A program made the position numbers and the translations under genes. From an uncultured Planctomycetaceae bacterium (lineage in GTDB: Bacteria; Planctomycetota; Planctomycetia; Planctomycetales; Planctomycetaceae): 62,847 nucleotides of DNA. The stretch spans positions 1-62,847 of the forward strand of contig CAIYBH010000104.1 of assembly GCA_903924405.1 (NCBI GenBank), written 5' to 3'. Within the stretch, counting starts at the first letter, position 1; every line of letters starts with the position of its first letter. This document shows, piece after piece, positions 8,452 through 18,073 of the stretch. A model generated the notes under the pieces. The model worked only from the letters and a program-made list of their open reading frames with translations. It was not told where the DNA came from and searched no databases.

Positions 8452-9918
8452 ATGCAGCCACACGCGGCCCATCTGAAACAACTTGAACACAGCACTCGCC
8501 GACACTTCCTCAATGGCTCAGGCCTCAGTCTCGGCGCCATAGCACTCTCGTCTCTGTCATCCGACGGTGTGGCCAGGGCCGATATCGCTTTCAATCAGGC
8601 ACAGCCACTTCAGCAGCGCAACCCACCGCTCACCGGCAAAGCCAAACGCGTCATCTACCTCCATCTGACAGGCTCGCCTCCCAACCTCGATATCTACGAC
8701 TACAAACCTGCACTCGTCGCTCGGACCGGTCAGGATTGTCCTGACGAGTTCCTGAAGGGACGCACCTTTGCCTTCACGTCCGGTGTCCCCAAACTCCTCG
8801 GAACACCTCGCAAGTTTCAGCAGTGCGGCCAATCCGGCACGTGGTTGTCCGATGCTGTCCCCAACCTGCAACGCGTGGCTGATGACATCTGTTTCATTCA
8901 CTCCATGAACACAGATCAATTCAATCACGCGCCTGCCGAATTGCTGCTGTATACCGGTTCACCGCGTTCCGGACGGCCGTCGATGGGTGCCTGGGTCACC
9001 TACGGACTGGGCACGGAAAACCAGGACCTGCCGGGCTTTGTTGTTTTGATCAGCAACGGCGTTCAGCCAAACGGTGGCTCCAACTCCTGGGGCAGCGGTT
9101 TTCTGCCCTCCGTGTTCCAGGGCGTCCAGTGTCGCTCCAAGGGCGATCCGGTGCTCTACGTGTCCGATCCCCCAGGCATGAATCGCAGCACCCGACGCCG
9201 TTCCCTGGATACACTCAAAGCCCTGAACGAAATGCAGGCTGCCGAACTGGGTCATCCCGAAACGACCACTCGGATCGCCCAGTATGAACTGGCGTATCGC
9301 ATGCAGACCTCAGTGCCCGATGTCATGAATATCGGCCACGAAACCCAGCAGACACTGCAGGCCTATGGCGCAACCCCCGGTGAAGCCAGCTTCGCCAATA
9401 ACTGCCTGCTGGCCCGACGACTGGTCGAGCAGGGCGTCCGCTTCGTCCAGCTGTTCGACTGGGGCTGGGACTTCCATGGCACCGGTCCGGGTGAGGGCCT
9501 GACCGATGGCCTGACCAACAAGTGGGCCAAAACCGACAAACCCATCGCCGCACTCATCGAAGATCTCAAGCAACGTGGACTCTTCGAAGACACCCTGATC
9601 ATCTGCGGTGGCGAATTCGGACGCACCCCATTTCGCGAAGGACGCACCGCCGGAGGAAATGTGCTGGGACGTGACCACTTCCCGGACTGCTTCACCATGT
9701 GGATGGCCGGCGGTGGAGTCCGCGGTGGTTTCAATTACGGTGAAACAGACGAACTGGGCTTCGGTGTTGTCCAGAATAAGGTCACCCCGCACGATCTGCA
9801 GGCCACCATCCTGCATCTCCTGGGCTTCAATCACGAACAACTGACGTTCCGTTTCCAGGGTCGCGACTACCGTCTGACCGATGTCCACGGAACAGTCGTC
9901 GCCGATGTTCTTGCCTGA
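8452..9918 (+). CDS. DUF1501 family exported protein
   Basis: 488 residues. The N-terminus STRRHFLNGSGLSLGAIALSS has a Tat-like RRxFL motif, so it is probably exported folded. The body carries DUF1501 (sulfatase/alkaline-phosphatase-fold) hallmarks: HLTGSPPNLDIYDYKP near the start, IHSMNTDQFNHAPAE, RFVQLFDWGWDFHG, LIICGGEFGRTPFREG and GRDHFPDCFTMWMAGGGVRGG. The substrate is unknown. In planctomycetes such genes usually sit directly after a DUF1549/DUF1553 gene; here there is none adjacent, and the only such gene in the window is at 49842. A GGAA about six bases before the ATG supports the start. Confidence 0.9.
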   Translation: MQPHAAHLKQLEHSTRRHFLNGSGLSLGAIALSSLSSDGVARADIAFNQAQPLQQRNPPLTGKAKRVIYLHLTGSPPNLDIYDYKPALVARTGQDCPDEFLKGRTFAFTSGVPKLLGTPRKFQQCGQSGTWLSDAVPNLQRVADDICFIHSMNTDQFNHAPAELLLYTGSPRSGRPSMGAWVTYGLGTENQDLPGFVVLISNGVQPNGGSNSWGSGFLPSVFQGVQCRSKGDPVLYVSDPPGMNRSTRRRSLDTLKALNEMQAAELGHPETTTRIAQYELAYRMQTSVPDVMNIGHETQQTLQAYGATPGEASFANNCLLARRLVEQGVRFVQLFDWGWDFHGTGPGEGLTDGLTNKWAKTDKPIAALIEDLKQRGLFEDTLIICGGEFGRTPFREGRTAGGNVLGRDHFPDCFTMWMAGGGVRGGFNYGETDELGFGVVQNKVTPHDLQATILHLLGFNHEQLTFRFQGRDYRLTDVHGTVVADVLA

Positions 9919-9943
9919 TGCCCGCAACGCCCGTTTCACACGC

Positions 9944-9989
9944 ACACCGATGTGCCTTAAGCTACTGACACACCGCTGACCATCGGTGT
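9944..9989. terminator. Inverted repeat between convergent genes
   Basis: ACACCGATG (9944-9952) pairs perfectly with CATCGGTGT (9981-9989) across a 28-base loop. It sits between the stop of the DUF1501 gene and the stop of the convergent epimerase gene, where a two-way terminator would be expected. There is no T tract, so intrinsic termination is uncertain. Confidence 0.35.
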
Positions 9990-11008
9990 CATTGGCGGTT
10001 CTGTGCGGCAACCACGTCCCGGACGGAATCCGGCATCGCGTCCCGAAAGTCCCCGGCTGGCACATAACCCAGCCGGCGGATGGCTTTATCAATACTGTAG
10101 TCCAGATTCAGCCCCAGAAACTTCAGTCGCGCCGTGTTCAGTAACGGCGCCTGAGTTTTTCCGAGCAGCTTCCAGGTGGCTTCCATCACGGTCGCCAGTC
10201 CCCTGGCAATCACCAGCGGCACAATCTTCACCGGTCGCGTAATTCCGGCGGCATCGCAGACCGTCTCAATGAATTCCCGCTTCGTCACCGCTCGCGGATC
10301 CCGAATGTTGAACACCTCGCCCACCACATCGTCCCGCTCGATCGACAGCCAGATCGCCACACACAGGTTCTTAACCCACGTGTTGTTCATCAGTTTGTCA
10401 GGAACCCCAAGGTAGGCGAACTTCCCCGCTCGCAACCTCTCCAGAAGTTTTGGCAGCACCGTTCGGTCCCGCGTCCCGTAGATGAATCCCGGTCGCAGAA
10501 CCACCGCTGGCAGGCCACGCTCACGAATTGCACGCACGATCAGTTGCTCTGACTCCACCTTGGTCAGCGTGTAGCCGTCAATCCCCGTTGTGCTGGGAGG
10601 CGTTGCTTCATCGGTCCCGTAGTGATCTCGTCCTTCGTACACCCCCAGCGAACTGATCTGAACCCATCGCTTCAGTGTCCCCGCGGCCAGCGCACTTTCC
10701 ACCAACGCCGCTGTCCCCTCCACATTGATGCGTCGGTACTCCTCAGTCGGTCCCCAATCCCCGACCTTCGCCGCACAATGCACCACAACCGTCACGCCCT
10801 CCACAGCCCGCCTCAGACTCTCCGGCTGGTCCAGATCTCCTGAGACCAACTCACACCCGCATCGCTGCAGGAATGTCGTGTCAGCCGATGGACGGACCAG
10901 ACAACGTACAGCCAGACCGCGGGCACGAGCCTCCTCGGCCACATGACTCCCCACCAGACCCGTTGCACCCGTAACCAGAATCCGATCTGCAGTACTCAAC
11001 GTCACCAT
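9989..11008 (-). CDS. NAD-dependent epimerase/dehydratase (extended SDR)
   Basis: 339 residues, cytosolic. The N-terminal Rossmann motif GATGLVG lies at residues 14-20. Ser119-Ser120 and the pair Tyr146/Lys150 (YTLTK) form the SDR catalytic set. LRPGFIYGTRD and the NTWVKNL segment, where most extended SDRs have a (Y/H)VxD motif, place it near the 3-beta-hydroxysteroid or sterol-4-carboxylate dehydrogenase-like branch rather than nucleotide-sugar epimerases. Substrate unknown; a lipid or isoprenoid alcohol is plausible from the branch but unproven. It lies 84 bases downstream of the dipeptidase start on the same strand but after that gene's own stop, so the two could only share a promoter reading leftward from beyond 12289. 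Confidence 0.82.
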   Translation of the reverse strand: MVTLSTADRILVTGATGLVGSHVAEEARARGLAVRCLVRPSADTTFLQRCGCELVSGDLDQPESLRRAVEGVTVVVHCAAKVGDWGPTEEYRRINVEGTAALVESALAAGTLKRWVQISSLGVYEGRDHYGTDEATPPSTTGIDGYTLTKVESEQLIVRAIRERGLPAVVLRPGFIYGTRDRTVLPKLLERLRAGKFAYLGVPDKLMNNTWVKNLCVAIWLSIERDDVVGEVFNIRDPRAVTKREFIETVCDAAGITRPVKIVPLVIARGLATVMEATWKLLGKTQAPLLNTARLKFLGLNLDYSIDKAIRRLGYVPAGDFRDAMPDSVRDVVAAQNRQ

Positions 11009-11092
11009 CGGTTATTTCCACCCTGATAAAGTCCAGCTGACCGGTGTTCTGTTCTCCGAGCAGGAACGTGAGCCACAGTCCGACTCGGAGAC

Positions 11093-12289
11093 CTACCGAG
11101 CCACAGCCTGCAATTCGTCTGAAACCTGCTCCGCGGCTTTCAGAACTCGCAGCACATTTCCACCCAGCAGTTTGTGAATCGCCTCCCGACTGTGCCCGCG
11201 ACGCAACAACTCCTGTGTAATCCTCGGGTACGTGGCCACACTTTCGAGGTGCTCAGGCAGTCGCGGAACCCCATCAAAGTCCGAGCCAATGCCCACGTGG
11301 TCAATACCCGCCACTTTCACCACATGCTCAATATGATCCACAACGTCATAAATCGTCCCGCGGGCCAGCTTATTCGTTTTCAATTGCTCCGTCGGCACGA
11401 CAAACGCAGAAAAGAAATTGATCATTACGACGCCACCGTTCTCAGCCACCAATGGCAACACGTCATCCGGAACATTCCGCGGATGATCACAAATCGCTCG
11501 AGCACTGGAATGCGAATAAATCACCGGAGCCTTTGTCACCGCCAGCGCCTGCTTCATGGTCTCTGGTGAAACATGCGACAAATCCACCAGCATCCCCAGA
11601 CGATTCATCTCCTGAATCACGGCCCGCCCGAATTCCGTTAACCCACCCGCTCTGGGCTCATCCGTGGCAGAGTCCGCCCAGGATAATGATTTCGAATGAG
11701 TCAGCGTCATGTAGCGACACCCTTCACCATACAGCCGCTCCAGATTGCTCAGGTCCTCTTCGATACTGTATCCGCCCTCCACTCCCATCATCGAGGCGAT
11801 CTTCCCCGACTTCACAATCCGCTCAACATCCGCAGCCCGATCGGCAAATTCGAATGTCTCCGGGTACCTTGCCACCATGGCCTTGACAATATTGATCTGC
11901 TGAAGCGTCTGCAGCAACGCGTCTCCCGTCTCCGCTGTCGACGCGGGAACGTACACCGACCAGAACTGTGCCTTCACACCCCCTCGACGCAGACGAGGAA
12001 TGTCAGTGTGCAACTGCAGTTGCTCCTGTGAAATGTCCAGTCGATCAAACGAAGAATTGGCCTTGTCCCGGATTTCCCATGGCAAGTCGTTGTGACCATC
12101 AAACAACAGGCCGCTGAAGTGAATCTCCTCCGCTTCCGGGGTGACAATCACCGCCGGAGAAGTTGTCGCTGCCGGCGTCTCAGGCTCGTCAGCCGCAACC
12201 TGAGCAACCAGCAGCAACACGCCCAGACACCACACTCGTTCTGGTCGACTGAGCGCACGCTCAATCAGATACTTCGCCAGCATCGTCAC
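11093..12289 (-). CDS. Secreted membrane dipeptidase (peptidase M19)
   Basis: 398 residues. Hydrophobic segment CLGVLLLVAQVAA (about 21-33) acts as a signal peptide or anchor. The zinc-site motifs of renal-dipeptidase-like M19 enzymes are all visible: DGHND (His66, Asp68), GVEGG with the bridging Glu, YMTLTHSK, DLSHVS, YSHSSARA and the closing GIGSDFDG. Such enzymes hydrolyse dipeptides, including ones with D-residues, and some beta-lactams. The unusually long acidic stretch at about 33-55 before the catalytic barrel is probably a linker. The ATG at 12283 is an alternative start. Confidence 0.93.
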   Translation of the reverse strand: MTMLAKYLIERALSRPERVWCLGVLLLVAQVAADEPETPAATTSPAVIVTPEAEEIHFSGLLFDGHNDLPWEIRDKANSSFDRLDISQEQLQLHTDIPRLRRGGVKAQFWSVYVPASTAETGDALLQTLQQINIVKAMVARYPETFEFADRAADVERIVKSGKIASMMGVEGGYSIEEDLSNLERLYGEGCRYMTLTHSKSLSWADSATDEPRAGGLTEFGRAVIQEMNRLGMLVDLSHVSPETMKQALAVTKAPVIYSHSSARAICDHPRNVPDDVLPLVAENGGVVMINFFSAFVVPTEQLKTNKLARGTIYDVVDHIEHVVKVAGIDHVGIGSDFDGVPRLPEHLESVATYPRITQELLRRGHSREAIHKLLGGNVLRVLKAAEQVSDELQAVAR

Positions 12290-12486
12290 AGTTCTCTCCC
12301 CTCAGCAATGTCCTGAATCCGGATGTCCGATGGCTTCACAGACAAGCGACCTGCGACGTTCGAGGTGCTCGAACAAGTCGCCCCCCGCCCCGTCACAATT
12401 TCCCAGCGCTCGTCCCCAGTTATTTCGACGAATCAGCACGGGGACTTGCCCCGACAAACCCCACTGATCTCGCCGGAATCCTTCCG

Positions 12487-13530
12487 TTACCTCGAAAACC
12501 AACGGGCGATCGGAAGTCGTTTCCAGCGGGACTGTTCCACCGGCGGCGGTTGATCAAACTGCGGTACTGCGTCCGATTGACCACCTGCCCCCGCATCCAG
12601 CGCGCGAAACTCAGAGCCCCCCGGCAGTGGTGCCCCGCGACTGATCGGCGTCATCGCGTTTCCACCCGCCGATGAATACCGCTCCATACTCTCCACAACC
12701 GTCCGCAAATCCACCTGCTCCAGCTCTCGACCACCCGGTGGCTCCCAGACCGCCGGCTGAATACTGCAGTTTACTTCAATCCGATTGAAGTTCAGTGTCA
12801 GTTCCGTACGAGTCTCCGGAAATGTGATTCGCACTTCGTGCGGAATCAGGACGCTGCCGACCCGTCGATGATCGCCCAACCGTGCTCGCACAAGCACTAA
12901 CCCCGCATCATCCGTCAATGAATGTTCACGGGCGAAACCACTGAGTGTATCCACCGCGATCACGTGCCGCACATGCCCTCCGTCCGCCGTCTCATCCACA
13001 TCCACCAGTCTCAGAGTACGTGCATCGTTGGGATCATGCTGCAACTCAAAGTCGTCGGCATGCATCGGCACCACCCCCAACAGTCCCATCAGCCAGCCCG
13101 CGTCAAGATGCGGAAGCCCGCCAGGGAGTCGACTTAATAAATAGGAATCCTCGTGCAGCCACGTCAGCACAAGTGGCTCGCCAGGCTTGGCATAGGCCCA
13201 ACAGCGTTCGTCATTGGCACCAAAGTCCGCATGCGCGACAATATTCCCGGCCACCAGCCGGAAACTAGACGGCGCGGCACAAGCCAGTGTGCCACTCAGA
13301 CTCTGTGGCATCGGTAATCCCGGCATCCGCACATGCACCCGAGTTTCTCCGCTCCGCCACGATCTCAGGCCTGCCGTTTGCAGGTTCAAATGCTCCACCA
13401 GCGCTGCACAACTGATCTGACTCGACAGAACGGGCGTCTTCGGTACCGACTTCCGCGCAAAAAACTGCGTCTGACACCCCATCAGGGCCAGCAACAGTAA
13501 AGCCGGAATCAGACGCTGACAGACACTCAC
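12487..13530 (-). CDS. Outer-membrane-type lipoprotein, unknown function
   Basis: 347 residues. The N-terminus MSVCQRLIPALLLLALMGC ends in a lipobox (LMGC, Cys19), so the protein should be lipid-anchored. The rest looks like a LolA/LppX-type half-barrel: repeated beta-strand-like segments such as RVHVRMPGLPMPQSLSGTLACAAPSSFRL, a solvent-exposed linker, and a proline/arginine-rich tail (FDQPPPVEQSRWKRLPIARWFSR). Planctomycete lipoproteins of this kind have no assigned role. The start is supported by the signal peptide position. It is followed downstream by the dipeptidase gene with a gap of 197 bases. Confidence 0.72.
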   Translation of the reverse strand: MSVCQRLIPALLLLALMGCQTQFFARKSVPKTPVLSSQISCAALVEHLNLQTAGLRSWRSGETRVHVRMPGLPMPQSLSGTLACAAPSSFRLVAGNIVAHADFGANDERCWAYAKPGEPLVLTWLHEDSYLLSRLPGGLPHLDAGWLMGLLGVVPMHADDFELQHDPNDARTLRLVDVDETADGGHVRHVIAVDTLSGFAREHSLTDDAGLVLVRARLGDHRRVGSVLIPHEVRITFPETRTELTLNFNRIEVNCSIQPAVWEPPGGRELEQVDLRTVVESMERYSSAGGNAMTPISRGAPLPGGSEFRALDAGAGGQSDAVPQFDQPPPVEQSRWKRLPIARWFSR

Positions 13531-13662
13531 AAGTCACAGCTTTCCACTGGAAAATCCCCGATGACGTCCTTGAAAACGCTGAGTTGATTCTCCTGACCCC
13601 ACAGTCCCCGGATGTCCCGAAATACCCGCTGTCACCAACAAACCACCTCTAGCAAGGCCGTC

Positions 13663-14148
13663 TCATGCGGCCGTCCTGTCCACATGAAACAGTTGCTGCT
13701 GCAGACGGGTCACTTCGTCTTCCGTTAACTCCTCTTCCGGAATATCAAACGGGCCCTCGCCGGCACTGCCGATCAGTCGCATCACAGGACGATCGTCCTG
13801 CTCCACCACCTCTTCCAGAATCAGCCGCCTTTTTCTTAACAACAGCAGGGCCAGTATATAACGATACTGCTGCTGAACACTGTTCGGTGAATCATTCAGC
13901 TGCAGGAAATAGTCAAACAGCGAATCCGTGTCCAGCTTTGGCTTCGCCGTTTCCGTCACCCCCGCCACCTGACACTTCCAGTGACCAATGGCCTCCGGCG
14001 GCGGTCCGCTCCAGTGCTCTTCCGAAATGTCCTGACGCACCACCTCACCGGATTTTTCCAGTAATACCGACCAACAGAACTCCCCCGCACGAAATGGCCG
14101 CCCCGATACGGAACAGACCTTTCCAGGTGGACGAATGTTGAACTCCAT
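13663..14148 (-). CDS. Small conserved-looking protein of unknown function
   Basis: 161 residues, soluble, acidic toward the C-terminus. It begins MEFNIRPPGKVCSVSGRPF, where Cys12 lies in a CSVSGRPF motif reminiscent of a zinc knuckle, though I see only one further nearby Cys (FCWSVLLEKSG). The middle holds LFDYFLQLNDSPNSVQQQYRY and a helix-rich LALLLLRKRRLILEE; the tail is EEELTEDEVTRLQQQLF. The frame opens at 14361 but the ATG at 14148 is where protein-like composition begins. I do not recognise the family. It sits 132 bases upstream of the lipoprotein gene on the same strand and may be co-transcribed with it. Confidence 0.6.
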   Translation of the reverse strand: MEFNIRPPGKVCSVSGRPFRAGEFCWSVLLEKSGEVVRQDISEEHWSGPPPEAIGHWKCQVAGVTETAKPKLDTDSLFDYFLQLNDSPNSVQQQYRYILALLLLRKRRLILEEVVEQDDRPVMRLIGSAGEGPFDIPEEELTEDEVTRLQQQLFHVDRTAA

Positions 14149-14682
14149 CGCGCTGTCGCCTTCACTTCCGAAGTCAGCGCAAACCTGTCCTCCATGACAC
14201 GCCGCTCCAACTTCCCGCCTTTTCTGCCCCGGACTGCCGGACCGTGCAGCACGCCGTGCCTTTCGGATTTGCACCGAAAACACAGGCGACTGAAAACCTG
14301 CCGAACTTGTCACCAAACCAGAATCTGCAGGAACATTACCTGGACCGAGACTTTCCGCCAAGGCGAAGATTTTCAGTCAAGACAGGAACCCCGCAAAGAC
14401 AGGGCAATCCAGGGGACTCGGGAAGCAATTCGCAGAGCGAGTGCTTCTCGCGGGGAGCCACAGACCTCGCATCCCCAGCGTCCTCTTTCTCAACCATAAT
14501 GCCTTCCGAATCGATAATTTCCGTCGCAGAAATCCATCGCCGAGGCATTGCGTCGGTTGCGAGAAAATCCGGCAGCCACGATAGTTCAGGTTTTCCGCTG
14601 CGGTGTTCGGTAAACTGTTTTCCGACGGCCTTCGGGTTCGCGGCCCCATCACGCACGTTTCTGGCAGCCGAGGATTCCTACC
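14149..14682. other. Divergent intergenic region
   Basis: 534 bases between the small unknown gene and the hydroxyacid dehydrogenase gene, so both promoters are expected. Frames of 100-150 codons cross it, but they are mutually overlapping and featureless. I found no RNA gene, strong hairpin or repeat. Confidence 0.45.
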
Positions 14683-15645
14683 ATGCAAGTTGCTGTGACT
14701 GATTACTCATTCCCCGATCTCTCCGTAGAATCTGCCATCATTCAGCAGGCCGGGTTCTCACTGCAGGCATGGAAAGAGAAAAAGGCCGCCGCAGAACTCC
14801 CCCCGCTGGTTGCTGAAGCTGATGCCGTCATCACCCAATTTGCCCCGATCACCGCAGAGGTCATCGCGTCCATGCAACGGGCTCGGGTCATCGTGCGTTA
14901 CGGGATCGGTGTCGATAATGTGGACCTTGCCGCTGCAGCCGCGCGCCGGATCCCCGTCTGTAACGTTCCCGACTACTGTATCGACGAGGTGGCGGATCAC
15001 ACCCTCGCCTTCATCCTCGCCACAACTCGCCAGGTGGTTCCCAATACCCTTCACATACGCAACGGCCTCTGGGGACTCGCCACACCACTCGAATCCCTGA
15101 AGACACTCAAGCATCTGACCGTGGGCCTGGTCGGGTTTGGCCGCATCGGACAGGAAGTCGCCTCTCGGCTGAAGGCGTTCAAATGTCGTATCCTCGTATT
15201 CGATCCCGTGGTTCCCGCAGCTACGGTCACCGCTGCCGGTGCAGTTCCCGCAACGCTGGCTGACGTATTGTCACAGTCCGACGTGCTGTCTCTGCACTGC
15301 CCCTCCACCGCACAAACACGCGGGTTGCTGAATTCCGAACGTCTCAGTCAGACAAAGGCAGGAGTCGCCGTCATCAATCTCGCACGCGGTGACCTCATTG
15401 ATCCCGCCGCGCTGACCAGCGCCCTGCAATCCGGACACGTGTCAGCCGCCGCACTCGATGTGTTCAATCCCGAACCGATTCCTGCGGACCATCCAATTCG
15501 CAGCATGCCCAATGTCATCCTCGCATCTCACATCGCCTCAGCCAGTGTGCCGGCAGTTAAAAAACTGAGAGAAACAGCGGCGAATCTGGCCGTCATGGCG
15601 CTCCGCGGGGAGCGGCTGCCGAATGTCGTCAACGGCGTGGAATAG
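14683..15645 (+). CDS. D-isomer 2-hydroxyacid dehydrogenase (CtBP-like)
   Basis: 320 residues, cytosolic NAD(H)-dependent enzyme. The cofactor-domain motif is VGFGRIGQ (glycines 151, 153 and 156). Expected catalytic residues are visible: Arg in NLARGDLIDP, Glu in VFNPEPIP and His in LASHIAS, giving the normal Arg-Glu-His set. Start-of-domain signals VRYGIGVDNVD and NVPDYCIDEVADH are characteristic of the C-terminal-binding-protein/phosphoglycerate dehydrogenase branch. Length is that of the minimal two-domain enzyme without the ACT domain of SerA. The substrate cannot be told from sequence. It is a single-gene unit. Confidence 0.88.
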   Translation: MQVAVTDYSFPDLSVESAIIQQAGFSLQAWKEKKAAAELPPLVAEADAVITQFAPITAEVIASMQRARVIVRYGIGVDNVDLAAAAARRIPVCNVPDYCIDEVADHTLAFILATTRQVVPNTLHIRNGLWGLATPLESLKTLKHLTVGLVGFGRIGQEVASRLKAFKCRILVFDPVVPAATVTAAGAVPATLADVLSQSDVLSLHCPSTAQTRGLLNSERLSQTKAGVAVINLARGDLIDPAALTSALQSGHVSAAALDVFNPEPIPADHPIRSMPNVILASHIASASVPAVKKLRETAANLAVMALRGERLPNVVNGVE

Positions 15646-15856
15646 CCCCGCGCCCCCTGACTCGGCCACACCAACTCGCACGCCAACTCCAGCCATCGTG
15701 GCAACAGCCGCACAGCCTGCCGGATCCTCATTCTCCGGTGGCGTCCCTGGCACTCGGAATTCCCCGTCACCAGCACTGACAAACAGCGACGACTGACTGA
15801 CGCGGGCGAAGGAATCTGTTTACAATCCGGGGACACTCTTCCCGAAGGACACCATC

Positions 15857-17881
15857 ATGCTGCTTCGCACTGCTCTGCTTCTCAGTCTGCTGCTCAATAC
15901 GGCAATGGCCGACGAACCCCACTCCGGACTGGATCCGGATGGGTTTGACAAAACAGTTCGCCCTCAGGACGACCTGTTCCTGCACGTCAACGGACGCTGG
16001 CTGATGTCCACAGAAATCCCTGCGGACAAGTCCAACTACGGATCCTTCACCCGGCTTGATGACGAAGCCCGCGAAAATATCCGGACTATCATTGAAGAGG
16101 CCGTGAAGAATCCCTCCGACGAAATCAGCCGCAAAGTCGGTGATTTCTACAAAAGCTACATGAATGAGGAACTGATCACGGCCCGCGGAATCAGCCCGAT
16201 TGCTGATTCTCTGTCCCGCGTCGATTCCCTCGGCTCTCCGGAAGATGTCGCCCGGTTCTTCGGGACCGTCGGGATCTATGGCGTGCCCGGTCCTGTCGGA
16301 TTCTACGTCTCTGTTGATGACCGGAATTCCACACGCTACCTGACCCACGTCATTCAAAGTGGGCTCACGCTGCCCGATCGCGACTACTACCTCGAAGATC
16401 GCGCTGACTACAAAGCCGCCCGCGAAGCACTCAAAAAATACATCGCACGTCTGTTCGAACTCGCAGAAATTCCGGACGCCACCGTTGCAGCGGACCAAAT
16501 CCTCGCCATCGAAACCCGATTGGCCGAAATCCAGTGGTCGCGAACAGAATTGCGCGATGCTGAAAAACGCTACAACCTGATGACCACCGAAAAGCTCAAA
16601 CAACTGACCCCGTCGATCCCGTGGGATATTTTCCTGGATGCCTCAGGTGCCGTTGGTGTCACCGAAGTCAATGTGGTCACCCCCAGCTACTTCGAAAAAC
16701 TTGACTCGGTAGCCCGCGAACTCGGCCTCGATGCATGGAAAACCTATGCACGCTTCAGAATCCTCGATTCAGCAGCCCAGTATCTGCCCAAACCCTTCGT
16801 TGATGCTCATTTCGAACTGCACGAAAAAACCCTCTCAGGTGTGCCCGAACAGAAGCCTCGCTGGAAAAAAGCTGTGGATGCCACGTCAGGTGCCGGGGCA
16901 GGGGACTTCGGCGTGCTTGGCGAACCACTCGGACAACTCTACGTCCGCAGATTCTTCCCCCCGGAAAACCGTCGACGGATGGACCTGCTGGTTCAGAATC
17001 TGATGAAAACCTACGAAAAAAGCATCCACGAACTGACGTGGATGACACCGACCACTAAGCAGAAAGCCCTCGAAAAGCTCAGCAAAATCACGACAAAAAT
17101 TGGCTATCCTGATCAGTGGCGTGACTACTCAGAACTCCGAATCGATGCCGCTGATCTGATCGGGAACATCCTTCGCTCACGGCGATTTGAACATTTCCGC
17201 CAGGTCAATCGCCTCAATCAACCCGTCGATCGGAAGGAATGGGGCATGACACCACAAACCGTCAATGCCTATTACAATCCCAGCCTCAACGAAATCGTCT
17301 TCCCTGCTGCCATTCTGCAACCTCCGTTCTTTGATGTCTCCGCCGATGATGCGGTAAACTATGGCGGAATAGGTGCCGTGATCGGACACGAAATCAGCCA
17401 TGGCTTCGATGACGAAGGCAGCAAGTATGATGGTGACGGCAATCTTACCAACTGGTGGACGGAAGCCGATCGCAAAGCGTTTGAAGGACTCACCTCCCGC
17501 CTTGTCGCTCAATACGAAGGCTACGAACCTCTGCCCGACAGAAAACTGAACGGAAAACTCACGCTGGGAGAAAACATCGCGGACCTCAGCGGTATGGCAA
17601 TCGCCTACAAAGCCTACATGCTTTCTCTCGGTGACAACAAGGGAAAGACACTCGACGGCTATACCCCGGCCCAGCGATTCTTTCTCGGCTGGTCCCAGAT
17701 CTGGCGTCGCAAGTACCGCGACGACGAAATGGCCCGACGCCTGCTGATCGATCCCCACTCCCCGTCCGCTTTCCGAGCCAACGGGCCGGTCACCAATCTT
17801 GATGCCTTCTACGAAGCGTTCAACATTCAACCCACGGACAAACTTTACAAAGCCCCAGGCGAACGTATTCAAATCTGGTAA
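15857..17881 (+). CDS. Secreted M13 (neprilysin/PepO) zinc metallopeptidase
   Basis: 674 residues with a signal peptide (MLLRTALLLSLLLNTAMA). M13 peptidases cleave oligopeptides outside the cytoplasm. The zinc site is complete: HEISH at 511-515 (His511, Glu512, His515), the third ligand Glu572 in ENIADLSG. Other family marks are NAYYNPSLNEIVFPAAILQPPFFD before the zinc site and the C-terminal FRANGPVTNLDAFYEAFN. Length fits bacterial members. The short hairpin right after the stop suggests transcription ends there, although the next three genes face the same way. Confidence 0.95.
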   Translation: MLLRTALLLSLLLNTAMADEPHSGLDPDGFDKTVRPQDDLFLHVNGRWLMSTEIPADKSNYGSFTRLDDEARENIRTIIEEAVKNPSDEISRKVGDFYKSYMNEELITARGISPIADSLSRVDSLGSPEDVARFFGTVGIYGVPGPVGFYVSVDDRNSTRYLTHVIQSGLTLPDRDYYLEDRADYKAAREALKKYIARLFELAEIPDATVAADQILAIETRLAEIQWSRTELRDAEKRYNLMTTEKLKQLTPSIPWDIFLDASGAVGVTEVNVVTPSYFEKLDSVARELGLDAWKTYARFRILDSAAQYLPKPFVDAHFELHEKTLSGVPEQKPRWKKAVDATSGAGAGDFGVLGEPLGQLYVRRFFPPENRRRMDLLVQNLMKTYEKSIHELTWMTPTTKQKALEKLSKITTKIGYPDQWRDYSELRIDAADLIGNILRSRRFEHFRQVNRLNQPVDRKEWGMTPQTVNAYYNPSLNEIVFPAAILQPPFFDVSADDAVNYGGIGAVIGHEISHGFDDEGSKYDGDGNLTNWWTEADRKAFEGLTSRLVAQYEGYEPLPDRKLNGKLTLGENIADLSGMAIAYKAYMLSLGDNKGKTLDGYTPAQRFFLGWSQIWRRKYRDDEMARRLLIDPHSPSAFRANGPVTNLDAFYEAFNIQPTDKLYKAPGERIQIW

Positions 17882-17887
17882 TCCGGC

Positions 17888-17903
17888 ACCACCGAGCGGT
17901 GGT
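17888..17903 (+). terminator. Short hairpin after M13 peptidase gene
   Basis: ACCACC (17888-17893), loop GAGC, GGTGGT (17898-17903): a perfect 6-base stem with a four-base loop starting seven bases after the stop codon. It is a plausible weak terminator, followed only by TGACGC. Confidence 0.35.
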
Positions 17904-18073
17904 TGACGCTGGTCGACACCCGACCACCGCACTTGCCAGCACCAGACCTGCCGCGTTTGAAGATTCATCGTCACTCGCGGACTCTTTTTTTACCGGCCTT
18001 CCTCCAACAGTTGCCCGTGTCGTTTTACACAGGCAGCCCCCCGTTTTCCGGTTTCAGCAGAATCGCGCCGAAC

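Noticed and set aside
9310..10092. 260-codon minus-strand frame over the DUF1501 gene end
   Set aside because: Antisense to DUF1501 and overlapping the epimerase end; the composition is that of a shadow frame.
14149..14682. Possible tRNA or small RNA gene
   Set aside because: No acceptor stem, T-loop consensus or other recognisable RNA feature found by eye.
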